A DNA stretch of 64,000 bases from a virus. The notes below the pieces were generated by a model. The model saw only the letters and a program-made list of their open reading frames with translations, had not been told where the DNA came from and ran no database searches. The position numbers and the translations under genes are program-made. Positions 8,892-18,632 of this stretch are shown piece by piece (position 1 is the first letter of the stretch; the number at the start of each line of letters is the position of its first letter). The stretch is taken from positions 21,367 to 85,366 of IMG/VR virus record IMGVR_UViG_3300021964_006878. One strand, given 5' to 3'.

Positions 8892-10196
8892 TTAGTTTAC
8901 TCCGTATGAATCTCTCATTAGTTTAATACTTGTTGTGTTCTGAGTAGAGGAAAAATGATGTCGTAGTTCTCTAATCAAATATAATCCGCTGGATTCTGGA
9001 TCAATTTCTTTTGATCTTCCTGCAGACATTTCTGGGAACTCACAGTATATGATATCCCCTACCTTTAATTTAACATTAAGTGGTATAAGAATATTTAGTG
9101 CCTGTGAGAATAATAGATTATATCTAGCAGAAGACTTAGCAAAATCTGCTGGTGTCCTTCCTGAAGTTTCAGTTCCTCCATTCTTTGACATTATACCATT
9201 GTCTGTGGTCCTGACAAGTATTCTGCTAGAATATTGAGATATATCATCAGGCACTGACAATTTGTCTTGTTTGGTTAGTTTCTTATTTTTAATTTCATTT
9301 TTCATATCATAATTATAAACACTTACTTCATTGGTTGAAATATCAAACAGATATGTAAAATTATTATAGGTTCCTGTTCTTAATGCCTTTCTCATATCAA
9401 TATTTTTTTCATGAACAAATTCTATGATATCAAAATTATTTCTGATATCATTTGCCTTAATAATTTTACCACCATAAGAATACTTAAATATATCTTTCTC
9501 GTCTGCACTCCCAGATTCTTTTAAGTCAGATGTCAAACTATCAATACTTTTAAAATTAAACCCTTCACTATTTTCAAAAAAGAAAAATCCAGAAGTTCCT
9601 TTTGCCTTTTCTCTTACAGAACCTGATGGGTCAGGATCGGATTCTCCTGCATTAATTGATAATGATTTTGGACCCAACCACTGCAAAACATTAAATGGTT
9701 TTCGCATCGAACCAATAAAAGAATATGCATTCGCAGATTCCTCTATATTATTATCTAAAAATTTTGAAGTATTTAAATCATTTTGAAGAATGTTTTTCAC
9801 TGAGTCACTTATCTTTCCTTCATATCTTTTATATGACCTAGAAACTTCATTATTAAAATACTCTTGAGTTGTGAGATGTAGAGTAAAGTTCTCTGCCATT
9901 CTAGTCCCATCAAGACCACTTACTTTATAAACACGAAGATGATTATCTTCATCATTTATTGTAAAGTCACCAGATGCTGTCTCAATATCAATTTCTACTT
10001 TCTCTCCACCACGAATTGGTAGATTACTTACAATACTATATGAATTAGTCACTTGAACAGTCATAGTTACTGAGGGACTTAATATATCCTCAAAATAATC
10101 TATAGATAAAATTGAGTTTGTGATATCAATTTTATTTCCATCCATAGAAGTAATGAAAAATTGTTTTGGTTTATATCCTCTATATGCTTCTGACAT
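8892..10196 (-). CDS. Baseplate hub subunit, gp27-like (434 aa)
   Basis: Position beside gp5, length, and overall sequence (SILSIDYFEDILSPSVTMTV near residue 30, then KVSGLDGTRMAENFTLHL) fit the tail-tube-like hub protein of contractile tails (gp27/GpD family). The C-terminal domain has KVGDIIYCEFPEM and ends in short strands. It would form the trimer carrying the gp5 spike. It abuts the CP12-like gene and overlaps the next gene by 1 nt. Confidence 0.75.
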   Translation of the reverse strand: MSEAYRGYKPKQFFITSMDGNKIDITNSILSIDYFEDILSPSVTMTVQVTNSYSIVSNLPIRGGEKVEIDIETASGDFTINDEDNHLRVYKVSGLDGTRMAENFTLHLTTQEYFNNEVSRSYKRYEGKISDSVKNILQNDLNTSKFLDNNIEESANAYSFIGSMRKPFNVLQWLGPKSLSINAGESDPDPSGSVREKAKGTSGFFFFENSEGFNFKSIDSLTSDLKESGSADEKDIFKYSYGGKIIKANDIRNNFDIIEFVHEKNIDMRKALRTGTYNNFTYLFDISTNEVSVYNYDMKNEIKNKKLTKQDKLSVPDDISQYSSRILVRTTDNGIMSKNGGTETSGRTPADFAKSSARYNLLFSQALNILIPLNVKLKVGDIIYCEFPEMSAGRSKEIDPESSGLYLIRELRHHFSSTQNTTSIKLMRDSYGVN

Positions 10197-12382
10197 TATG
10201 CTCCATCTAGTTTAGTTAACATAAGTGTTTCTATCATACTATCTAGTGAAACGCCAGCAACTATTACGCTATTGTTTCCATTACTACCACCGCTACTTCC
10301 AATAGGAATTGGAATTACATCACCACCTTGTTGCTGCTGAGGTGGTGCTACCTCTCTGATAACAACGATATTATCAGAATTTGCTGCTTCTGCCTCAGGA
10401 GTAAGCATTGAAACGTTCATATCCTTTGGAGTGGTAGATGCTACTGGTGGTGCTTCACTGCTTGCAGTGCCTAACAATTCAGCACCATCGGCAGTAACAG
10501 AATTTATAATTTCTGTTGACCCTTTTGCTAAGACAGATTTTTTAGAATCGGGAGTTCCTAGAAGAACATTGAAGATGCTCATCAATCCATCTAATCTTTT
10601 AGCATATGATTCAAGCATTGCGACCTGAGGGTCAACTCTTTGTTCTGTATTTTGGGAACGAGCAGGTAAATTACTTGGATTTAATTGAGCTACCCGATTA
10701 TTTTGTGATGTTTTATCAGGGTCGAGTCTACCAATAACCAGAGCAGAGACATATGGTTCTGGGTCTATATCAGACCCACCTCCGCCTCCAGCAGGTCTCA
10801 CCTCAAAATGTAAGTGTTGACCGCCACCACCAAAACTTCTACCAGTATTTCCAATCTCACCAATGATTTCTCCATTATATGGTTGTCCTGGTTTTAAATT
10901 TGATTTTCTTGCCAAGTGGGCAAAGATGAAATCTAGATTACCAATTTGAATAATAACTGTATTACCATAACCACTTAGATACTGAACTAAACTTACTCTT
11001 CCACTTCTTCTATATGCAACATAGTATCCAGTCTGACTACCAGTGCCGATGTCTACACCGCCATGACCACTACTTCTACCTCTGGTTCTAACTGGACCAG
11101 TAGCAACACCATAAGTCTCCTTTATTGCTTTCTGAGATATCACATCCGTGAGTGGACCATTTCTAGAACCAGTCATCGAAACATTTCCAAAATCAGTAGA
11201 TGGACCTGTGTTATTCATTGGAGTCAATTGACCAGTATCAGTCGTTCCCATTAATTCTTCTTCAGACCTTTCATCTGCGGCTGCAGGAATATTTGGTGAT
11301 TGTCCCTTATTGAAAATCTTATCATATAACCACCCACCAAGCATATCACCAACATATCCTCCACCAATAAAACCAATAGCAGTTCCAATTCCAGGAACTA
11401 TACTAAGCATTGCACCAAGTATCCCAGCACCAAGAGCAGAACCGATTGCTTTGAATGCTGCTTTACCTGGATGCACTTTAAATATAAAAACATCCATAGC
11501 AAAACCTATTAAAGATCCAATAAATGGAATTCTTTTAACAAATTTTCCCAGCGTCTTTGCTAGTGCAGTACGACCAGCTTTAGATTTAAATATCCTTTCA
11601 ACTAATCCCTGTATGGGATTCTTACCACCAAGACCTCTAGTGATTGCTGGTCTAGATCTAAATGGATTTTGTGGTCGTTGTATCCCAAACCTTTGTGTTG
11701 ATGCACCCCTTCCATATCTTTGTTGATATCTACTCTGTGCTGCGTCTGGTCCACCCCTTCCTCGCGAGGGTCTTTCCCTTCTTCGCAATGGGTTCCTTAG
11801 TCCACCCCTATTTACATTTCCACCACCACTTTGGGTAATTGCAGTTCCTCTATTGAGACCCAAAGATTTTCTAAGACCTGGTGTGCTTCTGCTACTAGTT
11901 ACACCGCGACGACCAGTAGTAGAACGACTAGTACCCTTTACTGCTGACTTGAATCCTGCTTTACCTAAAAACTTTTTTATTCCAAATCCACCGAGACCAA
12001 GACCTAATGCTCCACCAAGTCCTGATGCTCCAGCAGCAACACCACCAGCAAGAGCAGTAACACCACCAGTAGCAATCGTAGCAAGACCACCAAATGCAGC
12101 ACCACCTATGCCCAAAGCAGACGCTGCTAGGGGTAATGCCGCAAGAACTCCTAGCAGTCCAATTTTGGAAGGTTTGGCTAAGTTTACATCCTTTTCTAAT
12201 TTTTTAAATTCTTCTTCTTTAGGAAGGTCAGACTTTTCTTTAGAAACAAACTCTAACCACTTTCTAAATTTTTCAAGTTCACCTTTACGGTCAAGATCAA
12301 CTGCAGCAATACGCCTAGTTGCTGCTACAGGTCTATACTTTTTTTCTTTTGGATTTTGTTGAAACAGAGAAAGTGTTTTCAT
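10196..12382 (-). CDS. Tail protein with M23 peptidase domain (728 aa)
   Basis: A helical N-terminus (about 1-70) is followed by a strongly hydrophobic Gly/Ala segment (75-145), an Arg/Gly-rich stretch (150-250) and further hydrophobic segments (290-350). An M23/LytM-type endopeptidase domain spans about 435-550, with Zn ligands in GHGGVD near 440 and HLHFEV near 522. Pro/Gln-rich sequence follows. It probably cuts peptidoglycan cross-links during DNA entry. The hydrophobic segments resemble tape-measure proteins, so a hub or tape-measure role is possible. Confidence 0.8.
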   Translation of the reverse strand: MKTLSLFQQNPKEKKYRPVAATRRIAAVDLDRKGELEKFRKWLEFVSKEKSDLPKEEEFKKLEKDVNLAKPSKIGLLGVLAALPLAASALGIGGAAFGGLATIATGGVTALAGGVAAGASGLGGALGLGLGGFGIKKFLGKAGFKSAVKGTSRSTTGRRGVTSSRSTPGLRKSLGLNRGTAITQSGGGNVNRGGLRNPLRRRERPSRGRGGPDAAQSRYQQRYGRGASTQRFGIQRPQNPFRSRPAITRGLGGKNPIQGLVERIFKSKAGRTALAKTLGKFVKRIPFIGSLIGFAMDVFIFKVHPGKAAFKAIGSALGAGILGAMLSIVPGIGTAIGFIGGGYVGDMLGGWLYDKIFNKGQSPNIPAAADERSEEELMGTTDTGQLTPMNNTGPSTDFGNVSMTGSRNGPLTDVISQKAIKETYGVATGPVRTRGRSSGHGGVDIGTGSQTGYYVAYRRSGRVSLVQYLSGYGNTVIIQIGNLDFIFAHLARKSNLKPGQPYNGEIIGEIGNTGRSFGGGGQHLHFEVRPAGGGGGSDIDPEPYVSALVIGRLDPDKTSQNNRVAQLNPSNLPARSQNTEQRVDPQVAMLESYAKRLDGLMSIFNVLLGTPDSKKSVLAKGSTEIINSVTADGAELLGTASSEAPPVASTTPKDMNVSMLTPEAEAANSDNIVVIREVAPPQQQQGGDVIPIPIGSSGGSNGNNSVIVAGVSLDSMIETLMLTKLDGA

Positions 12383-14049
12383 TATCCTATAACACCATTT
12401 GCGATTCTACCAGAAATAGATGACTGAACATTATCACTATTGGAAGTAGAATAAAATGCGACTGTAGGACTACCTCCTAATGATCTACCTGCGTCCGGTT
12501 GAATAATTCTTTGAGGTCTGCGTGATGCTACTTGTTGTACTCCTGGAACAGTAATAAAGGATACATTCGGTCCTTTTTTAGGAGGTATTAGTTTCTTTAA
12601 TCTTTCAAAATGTGCCTCCCATTCTGCTGGTGTTGCATCAGCATCTGGCATCTCACTTAAAGGAACAGTATATTGCTGTTGTGTAGTAGGTTGTGGTCTA
12701 TTGAATTTTTGTATCGCTTGTTTTGCTGCTCTAATTCTATTCTCATCATGTGCTTCATGTTCTCCAGGTCTTTCATAATATATTCTAACTGCCATAGATG
12801 CTTCTTCAACAGTTTTTGCCTTTTTAATTTGACTCATAGCTCTACTTTCAGAACCTTGCAATTCCGTCATAGAAAATTTTAATTGTGTTTTAATATCTAA
12901 AGGATTTAAATTATTACTTGCTGCATAATTATACAAATCATCCTTTCTAGATCCTAACCATTGTCCAATACCAGTAGCACCAATTTGATTTACTGCTTTT
13001 GGATCATATTTACTTTCTTGATAATAATTCCCAACAAATCCTGCTGCTTGTTCTGGAGTGAACCCTTGTGATTTGTAAAAATTAAAAATCTTTTCAGCAT
13101 TACTACCACCAGTAAAATCTGCTGCACCACTTGCTCTAGTAGAACTGCTACTACTGCGTTTTAAATTAAATGGATTAGTTACTGCTCGTTGAGGACCAAA
13201 CATATTCCCCAATCCAAGTAAACTGGATGCCTGATTTCCTTTCTCTGTAAGACCAAGCATGGAAAGGAAATTATTAAATATATCCCCCATGAAATCTCCT
13301 GTCCCGCCAAGAAAATCTCCAATACCTGAACCAATACTACCTACCATACCACCCAGAGTTTTACCTTCTAAAAAGTTAAATCCACCAGCACCAAATGCTT
13401 GTTCATATGAAGGCATCTTCTCTGGTTGACCAATTTTTGGAAGTGGTATTCCAATCTTATCCGCAATAGTTTGAACTGCATTATTATATGTTTCAATTAA
13501 ACCAACAAATTTATTATTATAGAGATCCATAACAAAGGTATAAATCCCTTTAATTTTTTCGTCTATATTTGATAAGAAACCTTTAACATTTTCAAATACA
13601 TTTTCTGCTTGTCCTACAATAAATTCATATGCTTTCTTTATCTGGGGACCAAATATTGCTGCGACTCCAACTACAACTGCCGCAACAATTCCAATAATAC
13701 CTAGTTTACCAATACCTCCCCCACTTGTACCTTTACCAAGTCCCTTAATCTGTCCAACAATATTTCCAATCGATGCTCTCAAACTTTTAGCAGCCATGAA
13801 ACCTTCTACCAGAAGGTTTTTAAGCGAAACAATTGCTGATCTAATTGCTTTAGTATTTTTCTTACCACTAAAGAAGTTTAGATAGTCGAGACCAGATGCT
13901 TTACCAAAACGACTCTTCGATTGAGGATTTGCTTCAACTAAACTTGGTTTGGAACTAGCAGGCGCAAGCACTCTACGCTTAGATGCAAAAACTGAACTAG
14001 CAGTTCCACCTCTAATAAAGTTTTTTGCTCTTACTCCCGATGGTCTCAT
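12382..14049 (-). CDS. Tail protein with phage-tail lysozyme domain (555 aa)
   Basis: The N-terminus is basic, with a hydrophobic segment near 120-145 (IGIVAAVVVGVAAIFG). A Phage_tail_lys-type muramidase domain spans about 310-440 (AAGFVGNYYQESKYDP, then ATGIGQWLGSR); the Glu in QESKYDP near 346 is the likely catalytic acid. It overlaps the M23 gene by 1 nt (TAATG), so two complementary wall-degrading domains are co-expressed. This separate lysozyme probably replaces the one missing from gp5. Confidence 0.8.
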   Translation of the reverse strand: MRPSGVRAKNFIRGGTASSVFASKRRVLAPASSKPSLVEANPQSKSRFGKASGLDYLNFFSGKKNTKAIRSAIVSLKNLLVEGFMAAKSLRASIGNIVGQIKGLGKGTSGGGIGKLGIIGIVAAVVVGVAAIFGPQIKKAYEFIVGQAENVFENVKGFLSNIDEKIKGIYTFVMDLYNNKFVGLIETYNNAVQTIADKIGIPLPKIGQPEKMPSYEQAFGAGGFNFLEGKTLGGMVGSIGSGIGDFLGGTGDFMGDIFNNFLSMLGLTEKGNQASSLLGLGNMFGPQRAVTNPFNLKRSSSSSTRASGAADFTGGSNAEKIFNFYKSQGFTPEQAAGFVGNYYQESKYDPKAVNQIGATGIGQWLGSRKDDLYNYAASNNLNPLDIKTQLKFSMTELQGSESRAMSQIKKAKTVEEASMAVRIYYERPGEHEAHDENRIRAAKQAIQKFNRPQPTTQQQYTVPLSEMPDADATPAEWEAHFERLKKLIPPKKGPNVSFITVPGVQQVASRRPQRIIQPDAGRSLGGSPTVAFYSTSNSDNVQSSISGRIANGVIG

Positions 14050-14226
14050 TTAGATGCCTTGCTGTTGAATTCGTGTATTCTCTTCTTCAACATATTGATT
14101 TAACAATCCAAGATATATATCTCTCTCCCATGGCATCATATTTTCAATCTCTGTTAAACTATATTTATGATGCTGCATGAGAGAAAAATTAACCTTATAG
14201 TATGACTCAAGATCAATATGTGCCAT
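14050..14226 (-). CDS. Small baseplate-hub assembly protein candidate (58 aa)
   Basis: A 59-codon frame starting MAHIDLESYYKVNF and containing NMMPWERDIYLGLL. The PWERxxY segment resembles the second product of tail or hub assembly chaperone pairs, where a gp26-type gene is followed by a gp51-type one. It lies 2 nt after gp26 and its stop directly abuts the next ATG. The gp51 equivalence is inferred from position. Confidence 0.75.
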   Translation of the reverse strand: MAHIDLESYYKVNFSLMQHHKYSLTEIENMMPWERDIYLGLLNQYVEEENTRIQQQGI

Positions 14227-14228
14227 GA

Positions 14229-14951
14229 TTAACCGAAAAAACTTTGTAACCCCTCCAATACAACTTCACTTTCAATCTTTGTATTTGGATTCTTCACCTT
14301 AATTGTATGAGTAAGTTTTGGCATAGTTGCAAAAAACTTTTCAATTTCTTTGAACTGATTAGAATTTAAATCATCCATCCAAGTAAGTAATTCTTTCTTG
14401 GTACAATCAGATGTAGACCAACAATCATCTTCATTAAAGATCATATCAATACATGAAGAAATAATCTCAAATGATTGAGTCAATGATTCACCTTCTTCAT
14501 CAAAGTTAAAATTAGTAGAAACAAATTGATCCAAAGACGGATACTTCATACGAAGTGTTAATGTATCATCTAATTTAATATCAGGTGTATGGTCACTATC
14601 CTTAATAACACCAATCTCATCAATATAAACTTTAACTGGAACCGTAGTCTCCCCATCATCTGGGCAAGTAATAATTAAATCTACTGCTTCACCTACAGAC
14701 TTACCTCTGATATTCAAAAACAAATATTCAATATCAAATGTAGGAAGAGATTCAACTTTGATTCCTCTAGTTTGAATGCAATCTTTCAGTGTTTTCTTAA
14801 TTGCATTTGCAATCTGAGTAGAATCTTCGCTTTCTAATGCAAGAATAAGAACTTTTTCTTCTCTAACTAAGAAAGGACGATACTTAATCTTCTTTCCTGT
14901 TGATGGTAATTCCAACTCATATGTCGGGGTAGAAATCTTTGGTAAAGGCAT
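14229..14951 (-). CDS. gp26: Baseplate hub assembly protein gp26
   Basis: Begins MPLPKISTPTYELELPSTGK and continues with YRPFLVREEKVLILALESED, the signature of T4-like gp26. It is 240 aa and acidic with alternating helices and strands, and contains a CPDDGE segment. T4 gp26 acts in hub assembly. A GATAAATA octamer lies about 30 nt upstream, and the 58-aa partner follows after 2 nt. Confidence 0.85.
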   Translation of the reverse strand: MPLPKISTPTYELELPSTGKKIKYRPFLVREEKVLILALESEDSTQIANAIKKTLKDCIQTRGIKVESLPTFDIEYLFLNIRGKSVGEAVDLIITCPDDGETTVPVKVYIDEIGVIKDSDHTPDIKLDDTLTLRMKYPSLDQFVSTNFNFDEEGESLTQSFEIISSCIDMIFNEDDCWSTSDCTKKELLTWMDDLNSNQFKEIEKFFATMPKLTHTIKVKNPNTKIESEVVLEGLQSFFG

Positions 14952-14978
14952 AATATCCTATAGATGTTTCAGTAAAAT

Positions 14979-14986
14979 TATTTATC
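14979..14986 (-). promoter_or_regulatory. T4-late-type promoter octamer GATAAATA
   Basis: GATAAATA on the minus strand, 28 nt upstream of the gp26 start at 14951 and downstream of the stop at 15002. It would start late transcription of gp26 and the hub genes beyond it. Confidence 0.6.
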
Positions 14987-15001
14987 AGGTATACTCAACA
15001 G

Positions 15002-15733
15002 TTACTTTTTCTTTGGGTTCTGTTTACATACAGTGTATCTAGAGTAACTAAAATTGACAGTGACTTTTGTTAGCGTGCTTCCATCATATGAAAATGGAAT
15101 AGCAGCAATGTTCATTGGGAAGGCATCAATGAAATCATATTTTAGAAGGGGTTGCTCAAGTAGTTTCTTTTCCTTGTTATCTTTATTTGGATTTCTCCAA
15201 AACCCTCTTTCAAATTTAAGAATAGAAATACGAGTTTTATATTGATTGGGATATCTAAACCTAAAGAAGCTATTACTTTCATTAAATCCTTCTTGCCCAT
15301 CTTCATCACCAAAATATTGATCTGACCCTCTACTCAATGGGTCAACCCAATTCAACCACTCCTCAAAGAGACGAATAGTATTATACTCTCTATCAACATA
15401 AAATGATAAATCAAAGTCAGCATAAATTCTACGAATTGGAAATCTTTCAATGATTCCTTGACGACTACCACTCTCTTCTGACATATCAAAAGATGAACCT
15501 GGTAAGGATGCTTCCGAACATAAGAAATCATATGTTTCTTCTGTGGATTTGGATTGTCTAAACAATCCACAATCAGTAAGATATCGATTCAACTCACCAA
15601 TACCACTTTGTCGAATAGCAGAACGTCCAAGATTCAATGATACCATAAATTGAGATGTCTGCGACAATGCACCGAATGTGTCCTGGACATCATTCATTCT
15701 CTTATACAACATCTCAGGCGAATATGTTGCCAT
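15002..15733 (-). CDS. Tail-tube-fold protein, gp54-like candidate (243 aa)
   Basis: The central part (FLCSEASLPGSSFD, then ERFPIRRIYADFDLSFYVDR and FEEWLNWVDPL) matches the layout of tail-tube proteins: a LPG turn, a strand pair and a FxxW helix. T4 gp19, gp48 and gp54 share this fold. Since gp48 lies just across the divergent promoter region, this may be the gp54 tube initiator. The ATG at 15733 overlaps the opposite-strand late octamer of gp4. Confidence 0.65.
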   Translation of the reverse strand: MATYSPEMLYKRMNDVQDTFGALSQTSQFMVSLNLGRSAIRQSGIGELNRYLTDCGLFRQSKSTEETYDFLCSEASLPGSSFDMSEESGSRQGIIERFPIRRIYADFDLSFYVDREYNTIRLFEEWLNWVDPLSRGSDQYFGDEDGQEGFNESNSFFRFRYPNQYKTRISILKFERGFWRNPNKDNKEKKLLEQPLLKYDFIDAFPMNIAAIPFSYDGSTLTKVTVNFSYSRYTVCKQNPKKK

Positions 15734-15740
15734 CTAAATA
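15733..15740 (+). promoter_or_regulatory. Late-type octamer TCTAAATA for gp4 operon
   Basis: TCTAAATA on the plus strand, 25 nt upstream of the gp4 ATG at 15766 and overlapping the divergent start codon at 15733. The same octamer precedes two other start codons in this window. Confidence 0.55.
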
Positions 15741-15765
15741 CTTTGAAACTACTTATATACTATGT

Positions 15766-16206
15766 ATGTCGTATAAGGGAAGGTATCTCCCGTCTTATCC
15801 GAAGAAATATAATGGGAATGCTAAGAATATAGTCTATCGTTCCTTGTGGGAGCGAGGTTTTATGAAGTATTGCGACCTTACCGAGTCAGTGAAGGAATGG
15901 CAGTCAGAAGAATTTTTCATTCCATATGTTTCGCCTGTAGATAAAAGAGTTCATCGTTACTTCCCAGACTTCTTTATCAAGTATGTGGATAAGACCGGTA
16001 AGTTAAGACAGATGGTTATTGAAATAAAACCAAAGAAGCAAGTAGCACAACCAAATATGAATCCCAAAAGGAGAACTAAGGCATGGCAGAACTCCATAGT
16101 AACTTGGGCAGTTAATCAAGCAAAGTGGAAAGCAGCACGAGAGTTCTGTGCTGACCGCAAGTTTGAATTCAAGATTATGACTGAAGACGATCTAGGAATC
16201 AAGTAA
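15766..16206 (+). CDS. gp4: Head completion protein gp4
   Basis: Start at ATG 15766 (MSYKGRYLPSYPKKY); the frame extends upstream but into the divergent gene. It carries the gp4 family motif IVYRSLWERGFMKYCD. It also shows a nuclease-like PDFF(I)...VIEIKPKK arrangement (PD-(D/E)XK/TnsA type) near residues 65-90. The family completes filled heads and may trim DNA ends. It overlaps the next gene by 1 nt (TAATG). Confidence 0.88.
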   Translation: MSYKGRYLPSYPKKYNGNAKNIVYRSLWERGFMKYCDLTESVKEWQSEEFFIPYVSPVDKRVHRYFPDFFIKYVDKTGKLRQMVIEIKPKKQVAQPNMNPKRRTKAWQNSIVTWAVNQAKWKAAREFCADRKFEFKIMTEDDLGIK

Positions 16207-16769
16207 TGGTAAGACGACGTGCTAAACGAAGACGCGCAGGCGGTCCTTCTTATGAAGAAGTAAAAGCACAGATAGATGCGAGAGAAGAGGCATCTAAAAC
16301 TATTGGTCGAAGAATCATGGACCGAGCAGGTCAAGGTGAAGATCCTGACTGGTATGCAAATGAACTGTTCACTGAACTCCAAGAGTATGGCACATCACCT
16401 ACAATAGGTGCTCTCTGTTTCTTCAGTTACAATGCAGCATATCCTGCTAAGTATCCTTTCTATGATAGAAGACCCCTTGCATATATTGTTGACATTAATG
16501 AAAATAGAATACTTGGCGCTAACTTGCATTACTTAAATCCTTCACTCAGAGGACAACTTGCTGCTTCCTTGATAAATAAGAAACAAGTAGACTTTTCAAT
16601 AGGTTACTCTAAACTTATACACAGTTACTTTCCTGGTAACATGGGTGATTTATATGCTATTCCAGTTGATGGAAATGAATGGAATGATGTTGCAAAACTA
16701 GTGACTGAAAGTTTTGTGAACAAGTCAGGAACATATGTCGAACCTCAAACCGCTTGGGATAGTATTTAA
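16206..16769 (+). CDS. Conserved virion-module protein of unknown function (187 aa)
   Basis: The N-terminus is very basic (MVRRRAKRRRAGG) and followed by a helical segment. The domain that follows has PLAYIVDINENRILGANLHY, NPSLRGQ and YSKLIHSYFPGNMGDLYAIP. I could not assign a T4 gene. The gp4-to-gp48 position and basic N-terminus suggest a DNA- or baseplate-associated structural or assembly role. It is directly followed by gp48. Confidence 0.7.
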   Translation: MVRRRAKRRRAGGPSYEEVKAQIDAREEASKTIGRRIMDRAGQGEDPDWYANELFTELQEYGTSPTIGALCFFSYNAAYPAKYPFYDRRPLAYIVDINENRILGANLHYLNPSLRGQLAASLINKKQVDFSIGYSKLIHSYFPGNMGDLYAIPVDGNEWNDVAKLVTESFVNKSGTYVEPQTAWDSI

Positions 16770-18632
16770 ATGGCAGTAAGAACGGATGCAAATGTATTAT
16801 CCTTTAATCCACTCGATCCTGGTGCAGGCAATACTTTAATCACTAAAGGAACCAGTAGTCTTAAGACTATGAAAGTCACTATCAATGGTGAGCAATATTT
16901 TGTACAGACTCGTTATGATCAAGGTGATGGAACTACAGCAGCAGTAGCTGTAGCACAAACTGAAACTGTGACTAAATCTGGGACGGGGAGAAAAAGTAGA
17001 ACCACAGTCAGAAAGACAGATACTCCATGGGTAATATTTACAGTAAATTCAAAGGGTGAAACTACATTTGGTGGAGAGGGTAGAACTGATAACCCCGACA
17101 CACTTGGTGATATTGGTCCTATGCATATTACATCTGAAGAGACTGCAAAAGCAATTGCAGCAACTTTTGAGATTGATGGTGCACCTGCTACTCTAGCAGA
17201 AGGAGTATCTGAACATAATACCAGAGCAAAAGTATTACAGAAAAAGTCTACCCGAATATTTCATACTAAAGATGAAAGCAGGGTAGTACAAGGTGTAGCA
17301 GTAAAAGAAGCAGTAATAGAAGAAACAACTCCTGTTCCTCCAGTGAATATTAACGAATCTCCCAATGTTGACACAGATAATGGTGAAGAACCATCGAATA
17401 ATGACGTGAATGCCGATTCGATTACTGATGCAGAAGGAAATACATTAGCAACAATTGGAGATAAAAGCAAAGATGTACTCCAATTAATTCAAGAAAAACT
17501 TGGACAAGCAAATGCCTTAATTAAAATATCACCAGAAGATCGTGCAGCATTTGAAAAATTATTTGAAGAAGGTGGTGGAGATACAATCGTTGGTGGTAAT
17601 TATCCAATCGATAATACCTATGGGGAATTTTTCGGGCAAGATTATGTCACCATTGACCAGTTCATATATCAACCACCGAGGAGAGATCAAATATTTGGGG
17701 AAAATGCACTACAAAATATAACAAGTGGGAATCAAAGAGTCACACCATTGAAAAAGTTTGTAGCAATGGTCAAGTTACCAATGCCCAATACTATTACAGA
17801 TGCAAATGCTGTTGCTTGGGGTGATGATGTAATGAATAATCTTTCTGCAGCAATTACTGCTGGTACTATGAATAACCCAGTAGCAGTTGGTGCTGGTGGT
17901 TTTCTTGGTAGTCTGATTGGTCAGGGTCAGTTAGGAGCACTAGCAGCACTAGCAATCGCAGAGAATAAGAGTAGTATAGAGGATATAAAAAACTTTAACT
18001 TTGCAGGTGCTTTTGGTAGTGGTGCTAGTGGTGCTTTGATGGGTAAAGCTAGTTTGGGTGCTGCAATCTTGGGGATAGCAGGTTCTAATGTCTCGGCAGA
18101 TGATATATTACAAAGAGGTGTTGGGGTTGTTCCAAATTCAAATATGGAACTTATGTTTAATGCTCCAGCACTGAGGGATTTTAATTTTAGTTGGAAGATG
18201 AGTCCAAGAGATGAAAAGGAAGCATTAGAAGTAAAGAAAATTATTCGTTTCTTTAAGCAGGGAATGGCTGCAAAAACAATGACGAACCAGGCAGGACAAA
18301 GAAGTCTATTCCTAGGAACACCAAATGTTTTTAGACTTCAATATCGAACTGCAAAAGGAGAAATTATTGAAGGTGTAAATAGAATTAAACCCTGTGCTGT
18401 TGTTGGAACATCGGTGAACTATACACCTGATGGGGCATGGGCATCGTATGATGGTGGTCAACCTGTCAGTACTATCCTATCAATCAATATGAAAGAACTT
18501 GAAGCAGTATATGCTTCTGATTATAGTGAGAAACAGATTCTTTCAGAAAGACGATCCAAAGATATTACTGATGGGACAATGGGAGAGGATGGTGATCTTT
18601 ATTCAATTAGTCCAAACGAGGTAGGTTACTAA
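16770..18632 (+). CDS. gp48: Baseplate tail-tube cap gp48
   Basis: The C-terminal third holds the gp48 signature: NSNMELMFNAPALRDFNFSW, MSPRDEKEALEVKKIIRFFK and a closing YTPDGAWASYDGGQPVSTIL segment. The N-terminal 250 residues are a low-complexity Thr/Ala/Glu-rich extension absent from T4 gp48, making this protein (620 aa) longer than the T4 one. The family caps the baseplate and starts tail-tube growth. It is overlapped by the gp53 start. Confidence 0.85.
   Translation: MAVRTDANVLSFNPLDPGAGNTLITKGTSSLKTMKVTINGEQYFVQTRYDQGDGTTAAVAVAQTETVTKSGTGRKSRTTVRKTDTPWVIFTVNSKGETTFGGEGRTDNPDTLGDIGPMHITSEETAKAIAATFEIDGAPATLAEGVSEHNTRAKVLQKKSTRIFHTKDESRVVQGVAVKEAVIEETTPVPPVNINESPNVDTDNGEEPSNNDVNADSITDAEGNTLATIGDKSKDVLQLIQEKLGQANALIKISPEDRAAFEKLFEEGGGDTIVGGNYPIDNTYGEFFGQDYVTIDQFIYQPPRRDQIFGENALQNITSGNQRVTPLKKFVAMVKLPMPNTITDANAVAWGDDVMNNLSAAITAGTMNNPVAVGAGGFLGSLIGQGQLGALAALAIAENKSSIEDIKNFNFAGAFGSGASGALMGKASLGAAILGIAGSNVSADDILQRGVGVVPNSNMELMFNAPALRDFNFSWKMSPRDEKEALEVKKIIRFFKQGMAAKTMTNQAGQRSLFLGTPNVFRLQYRTAKGEIIEGVNRIKPCAVVGTSVNYTPDGAWASYDGGQPVSTILSINMKELEAVYASDYSEKQILSERRSKDITDGTMGEDGDLYSISPNEVGY

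Noticed and set aside
11310-12362. Long plus-strand open frames opposite the M23 and lysozyme genes
   Set aside because: Proline/alanine-rich composition is the shadow of Gly/Ala/Arg-rich coding on the minus strand.
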